A stretch of 7,056 nucleotides of DNA, taken from positions 1 to 7,056 of the forward strand of contig JAIUYB010000115.1 of assembly GCA_020216625.1 (NCBI GenBank), given 5' to 3'. Shown one piece after another: positions 4,463 to 7,056 of the stretch. Within the stretch, counting starts at the first letter, position 1. Each line of letters starts with the position of its first letter. The stretch comes from Desulfarculus sp. (GTDB lineage: Bacteria; Desulfobacterota; Desulfarculia; Desulfarculales; Desulfarculaceae). Position numbers and translations under genes: made by a program. The notes under the pieces are model-generated. The model was not told the origin of the DNA and did not search any database. It saw nothing but the letters and a program-made list of their open reading frames with translations.

Positions 4463-7056
4463 ATGAGCCAGATCAATCAACCCCAGGGACGGAAGGTCGT
4501 CGGCGCGGTCTGCGTGGCCGGGGCGGGCATCGCCGGGATGCAGGCCGCACTGGACCTGGCCGGGGCGGGCTACAAGGTCTACCTGGTGGAGCGCGACGTC
4601 TCCATCGGCGGCATCATGGCCCGGCTGGACAAGACCTTCCCCACCAACGATTGCTCCACTTGCATGATCTCGCCCAAGCTGATCGAGGTGGCGGCCAATC
4701 CCAACATCGAGATTCTGAGCCGGACCGAGATCCTGGATCTGGAGGGGGAGCCCGGCGACTTCACCCTAAGGCTGCGCAAGGAGCCTCGCTTCATAGACGT
4801 GGACAAGTGCTCCGGCTGCGGCGAATGCGCCAAGGTCTGCCCGGTGGAGGTGCCGGCCAACTTCAACCAAGGACTCAACCGCCGCAAGGCCATCTTCCGC
4901 CATTTCCCCCAGGCGGTGCCCGGGGCCTTCGCGGTGGACAAGCGCGGGGTCAGCCCCTGCAAGGACGCCTGTCCGGCCGGCATCAGCGTGCAGGGCTACG
5001 TGGCGCTCATCGCCCAGGGCCGCTATCGCGAGGCCCTGGCCCTGATCCGCAAGGACAACCCCCTGCCGGCGGTCTGCGGCCGGGTTTGCACCCATCCCTG
5101 CGAGATCGCCTGTGTCCGGGGTGACGTGGACCAACCCATCGCCATCCGCGAGCTCAAGCGCTTCGTGGCCGACTGGGAGGTGGACCAGGGCGAGATGGAC
5201 CTACCGGTGGTCGCGCCGCGGCGACCGGAGCGGGTGGCCATCGTGGGCTCCGGCCCCGCCGGGCTCACCGCCGCCTTCTATCTGGCCCAGGCGGGGATAC
5301 AGGTCACCATCTTCGAGGCCCTGCCCCAGGCCGGCGGCATGCTGCGGGTGGGCATCCCGGCCTACCGCCTGCCCCGCCGGGTGTTGGACTACGAGATCGA
5401 CTACATCAAGCGCCTGGGGGTGAAGATCGAGCTTAATCGCCCCATCGGTTCGGAGTTGTCCCTGGAAAACCTGCGGTCCCAAGGCTTCGCGGCGGTGCTG
5501 GTGGCGGTGGGGGCGCATTTGGGCACGCCCTTGGCCCTGGAGGGCGAGGACTTGGCGGGGGTCTATTCCGGGGTGGAGTTTTTGCGCGAGGCCGCCTTGG
5601 GCCGGGGGCAATGTCCGGGCGATAGGGTGGCGGTCATCGGCGGCGGTAACGTGGCCATCGACGCCGCCCGCACGGCCTTGCGCCTGGGCAGCCGCGAGGT
5701 GACGATCCTCTACCGCCGCACCCGGGCGGAGATGCCGGCCTACGCGGAGGAGATCGAGGAGGCCCTGGAGGAGGGCGTGCGCATCGAGTACCTGACCGCG
5801 CCCACCCGCTTCCTGGGCCGCGATGGCGTGCTGACCGAGGTGGAGGTGGTGGCCATGGAGCTGGGCGAGCCGGACCAAAGCGGCCGCCGTCGGCCCCAGC
5901 CCCGGCCGGGCAGCGAACGACGCATGGCCTTGGACGCGGTCATCTCCGCCATCGGCCAACGCACCGATCCTGGCTTCCTGGACAAGCTGGCCGGCTTGAG
6001 CCTGGGACGGGCCCAGACCCTGGCCGCCCATCCAATCAGCCAGCAGACCGCCATCCCCTGGCTCTTCGCCGCCGGCGACCTGGTCAGCGGGCCGGACACC
6101 GTGGTCCGGGCCATCGGCCAGGGCAAGGCCGCCGCCTTGAGCATCGACCGCTTCCTCAAGGGCGAGGACCTCTTGGCCGGGCGGGACCGCGAGCGCGTCC
6201 TGGCCCGGGGCGAGACCGAGGGCGTCGCCAAGCAACCGCGCCAGCGTCCGCCCCTGGCCGACGCCCAGGGGCGCAAGGGCGATTTTCGCGAGGTGGTTTC
6301 CGGCCTGAGCGAGGACCAGGTGCGGGCCGAAGCCGGACGCTGCCTGGCCTGCGGCATCTGCTCGGAGTGCTACCAGTGCCTGGAGGTCTGCCAGGCTGGG
6401 GCCATCAACCACGACCTGGAGCCTCGGGAGGAGAGGCTCAAGGTCGGGGCGCTGATCATGGCGCCGGGCTTCGTGCCCTTCGACGCCCGTCTGCGGGCCG
6501 AATACGGCTACGGCCGCTACCCCAACGTCATCACCAGCCTGGAGTTCGAGCGCATTCTGAGCGCCAGCGGTCCTTTCGGCGGCCACGTCCAGCGTCCGGG
6601 CGATCACCGCGAACCCAAGCGGGTGGCTTGGATCCAGTGCGTGGGCAGCCGCGACGCCTCGCTCAACCGCGACTACTGCTCCTACGTCTGCTGCATGTAC
6701 GCCACCAAGCAGGCCATCATCGCCGGCGAGCACGTGCCCGGCCTGGACACCACGATTTTCTACATGGACGTGCGCGCCCAGGGCAAGGGTTTCGACCGCT
6801 ACTACGAACGGGCCAAGGGCGACCACGGGGTGCGTTACGTGCGCTCCCTGATTTCCCGGGTGCTGGACGACCCGGCCAGCGGCGACATCATCCTGGAGTA
6901 TTTCGACGAACAGGACCAGCCCCAGCGCGAGATCTTCGACCTGCTGGTGCTCTCGGTGGGCTTGTCGCCCAACCCGGCCGGGATGGAGCTGGCCCACCGC
7001 CTGGAGGTGGACCTGGACCGTTTCGGCTTCGCGGCCCGCGCCGACCTTAACCCCCT
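4463..7056 (+). CDS. hdrA: HdrA-like flavoprotein with inserted GltD/NfnB-like NAD(P)H module, 3' end outside window
   Basis: One open frame runs from ATG 4463 to the window edge (864 whole codons, no stop). Residues 1-160 are HdrA-like: an FAD Rossmann motif G20-X-G22-X2-G25, a NDCSTC pair (C64, C67) and a ferredoxin motif CSGCGECAKVCP (C116, C119, C122, C126), then the HdrA phrase RKAIFRHFPQAVP. Residues ~166-626 are GltD/NfnB-like: a cysteine-rich domain (C166, C170, C205, C209, C213, C217), a second FAD motif at G262-G267 and an NAD(P) motif GGGNVA from G393. A six-cysteine run (C627-C643) follows, then the HdrA C-terminal region with IQCVGSRD (C726) and YCSYVCCMYATKQA. Ordinary HdrA lacks the ~460-residue insert. 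AAGGGG at 4449-4454 serves as a modest ribosome binding site. Predicted role: electron-bifurcating core of HdrABC that takes or delivers electrons at NAD(P)H directly. The rest of HdrA, including any C-terminal ferredoxins, lies beyond the window. Confidence 0.92.
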   Translation, partial: MSQINQPQGRKVVGAVCVAGAGIAGMQAALDLAGAGYKVYLVERDVSIGGIMARLDKTFPTNDCSTCMISPKLIEVAANPNIEILSRTEILDLEGEPGDFTLRLRKEPRFIDVDKCSGCGECAKVCPVEVPANFNQGLNRRKAIFRHFPQAVPGAFAVDKRGVSPCKDACPAGISVQGYVALIAQGRYREALALIRKDNPLPAVCGRVCTHPCEIACVRGDVDQPIAIRELKRFVADWEVDQGEMDLPVVAPRRPERVAIVGSGPAGLTAAFYLAQAGIQVTIFEALPQAGGMLRVGIPAYRLPRRVLDYEIDYIKRLGVKIELNRPIGSELSLENLRSQGFAAVLVAVGAHLGTPLALEGEDLAGVYSGVEFLREAALGRGQCPGDRVAVIGGGNVAIDAARTALRLGSREVTILYRRTRAEMPAYAEEIEEALEEGVRIEYLTAPTRFLGRDGVLTEVEVVAMELGEPDQSGRRRPQPRPGSERRMALDAVISAIGQRTDPGFLDKLAGLSLGRAQTLAAHPISQQTAIPWLFAAGDLVSGPDTVVRAIGQGKAAALSIDRFLKGEDLLAGRDRERVLARGETEGVAKQPRQRPPLADAQGRKGDFREVVSGLSEDQVRAEAGRCLACGICSECYQCLEVCQAGAINHDLEPREERLKVGALIMAPGFVPFDARLRAEYGYGRYPNVITSLEFERILSASGPFGGHVQRPGDHREPKRVAWIQCVGSRDASLNRDYCSYVCCMYATKQAIIAGEHVPGLDTTIFYMDVRAQGKGFDRYYERAKGDHGVRYVRSLISRVLDDPASGDIILEYFDEQDQPQREIFDLLVLSVGLSPNPAGMELAHRLEVDLDRFGFAARADLNP
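4958..6340 (+). other. GltD/NfnB-like domain inserted within HdrA
   Basis: This segment of the hdrA frame encodes residues 166-626. It begins with PCKDACPAG, continues through CGRVCTHPC (N-terminal Fe-S domain of the glutamate synthase small subunit / dihydropyrimidine dehydrogenase type), an FAD Rossmann fold (GSGPAG, with GGMLRVGIPAYRLP), an NADPH-type Rossmann fold (GGGNVA, then YRRTRAEMPA at residues 417-426) and the second FAD segment (LFAAGDLVSGPDTVVRAIGQG). Sequence before and after it reads as continuous HdrA, so it is an insertion and not a terminal fusion. The boundaries are approximate. Confidence 0.85.

Noticed and set aside
5201..6997. Antisense open frame of about 600 codons opposite hdrA
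   Set aside because: It lies opposite a frame with clear GltD and HdrA motifs; its His/Gly/Ala/Gln-rich product looks like a codon-bias shadow.
4463..7056. Possible selenocysteine or frameshift in hdrA
   Set aside because: No in-frame TGA or other stop occurs in the 864 codons seen, and the HdrA and GltD motifs stay in one phase throughout.
3001..7056. Archaeal (methanogen) origin of the hdr block
   Set aside because: Base composition and codon use look the same as in the bacterial signalling genes, ribosome sites are of the same type, and the GltD-inserted HdrA form is not the methanogen form.

Overview
The window is a dense, very GC-rich bacterial segment with seven genes, all on the + strand. 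Gaps are 45 bases or less and two junctions are 4-base ATGA overlaps. No RNA gene, mobile element, CRISPR array or clear terminator is visible. A Desulfobacterota (former Deltaproteobacteria) sulfate reducer or syntroph is the best guess, perhaps near Desulfarculales. This rests on heterodisulfide-reductase-type genes in a bacterial operon with two-component genes and on the style of the HdrA protein. It is inference; no marker gene is present.

Bases 1-2981 form a signalling block. It holds the 3' part of a PAS-type sensor histidine kinase (1-857), a translationally coupled receiver-plus-kinase hybrid (854-2035), an ATP-binding-type universal stress protein (2081-2554) and a stand-alone receiver protein (2589-2981). 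Neither receiver carries a DNA-binding output domain, so the end point of the phosphorelay is not in this window.

Bases 3001-7056 form a redox block in the order hdrC, hdrB, hdrA. HdrC has two CX2CX2CX3CP cluster motifs. HdrB has two complete five-cysteine CCG modules. The HdrA gene is one uninterrupted frame from 4463 to beyond the window end (864 complete codons seen). A GltD/NfnB-like flavin and NAD(P)H-binding module of about 460 residues sits inside the HdrA sequence, between its first ferredoxin motif and its C-terminal HdrA region. Because this frame is open at the window edge it is easily missed.

Inferred function: a cytoplasmic electron-bifurcating or confurcating complex. NAD(P)H would exchange electrons at the built-in GltD module, HdrA flavin would split or merge them, ferredoxin would be one partner and a disulfide or thiol substrate at HdrB the other. 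Expression or activity may be tied to a redox or energy signal read by the upstream kinases. The physiological disulfide and the exact role are not shown by the sequence.
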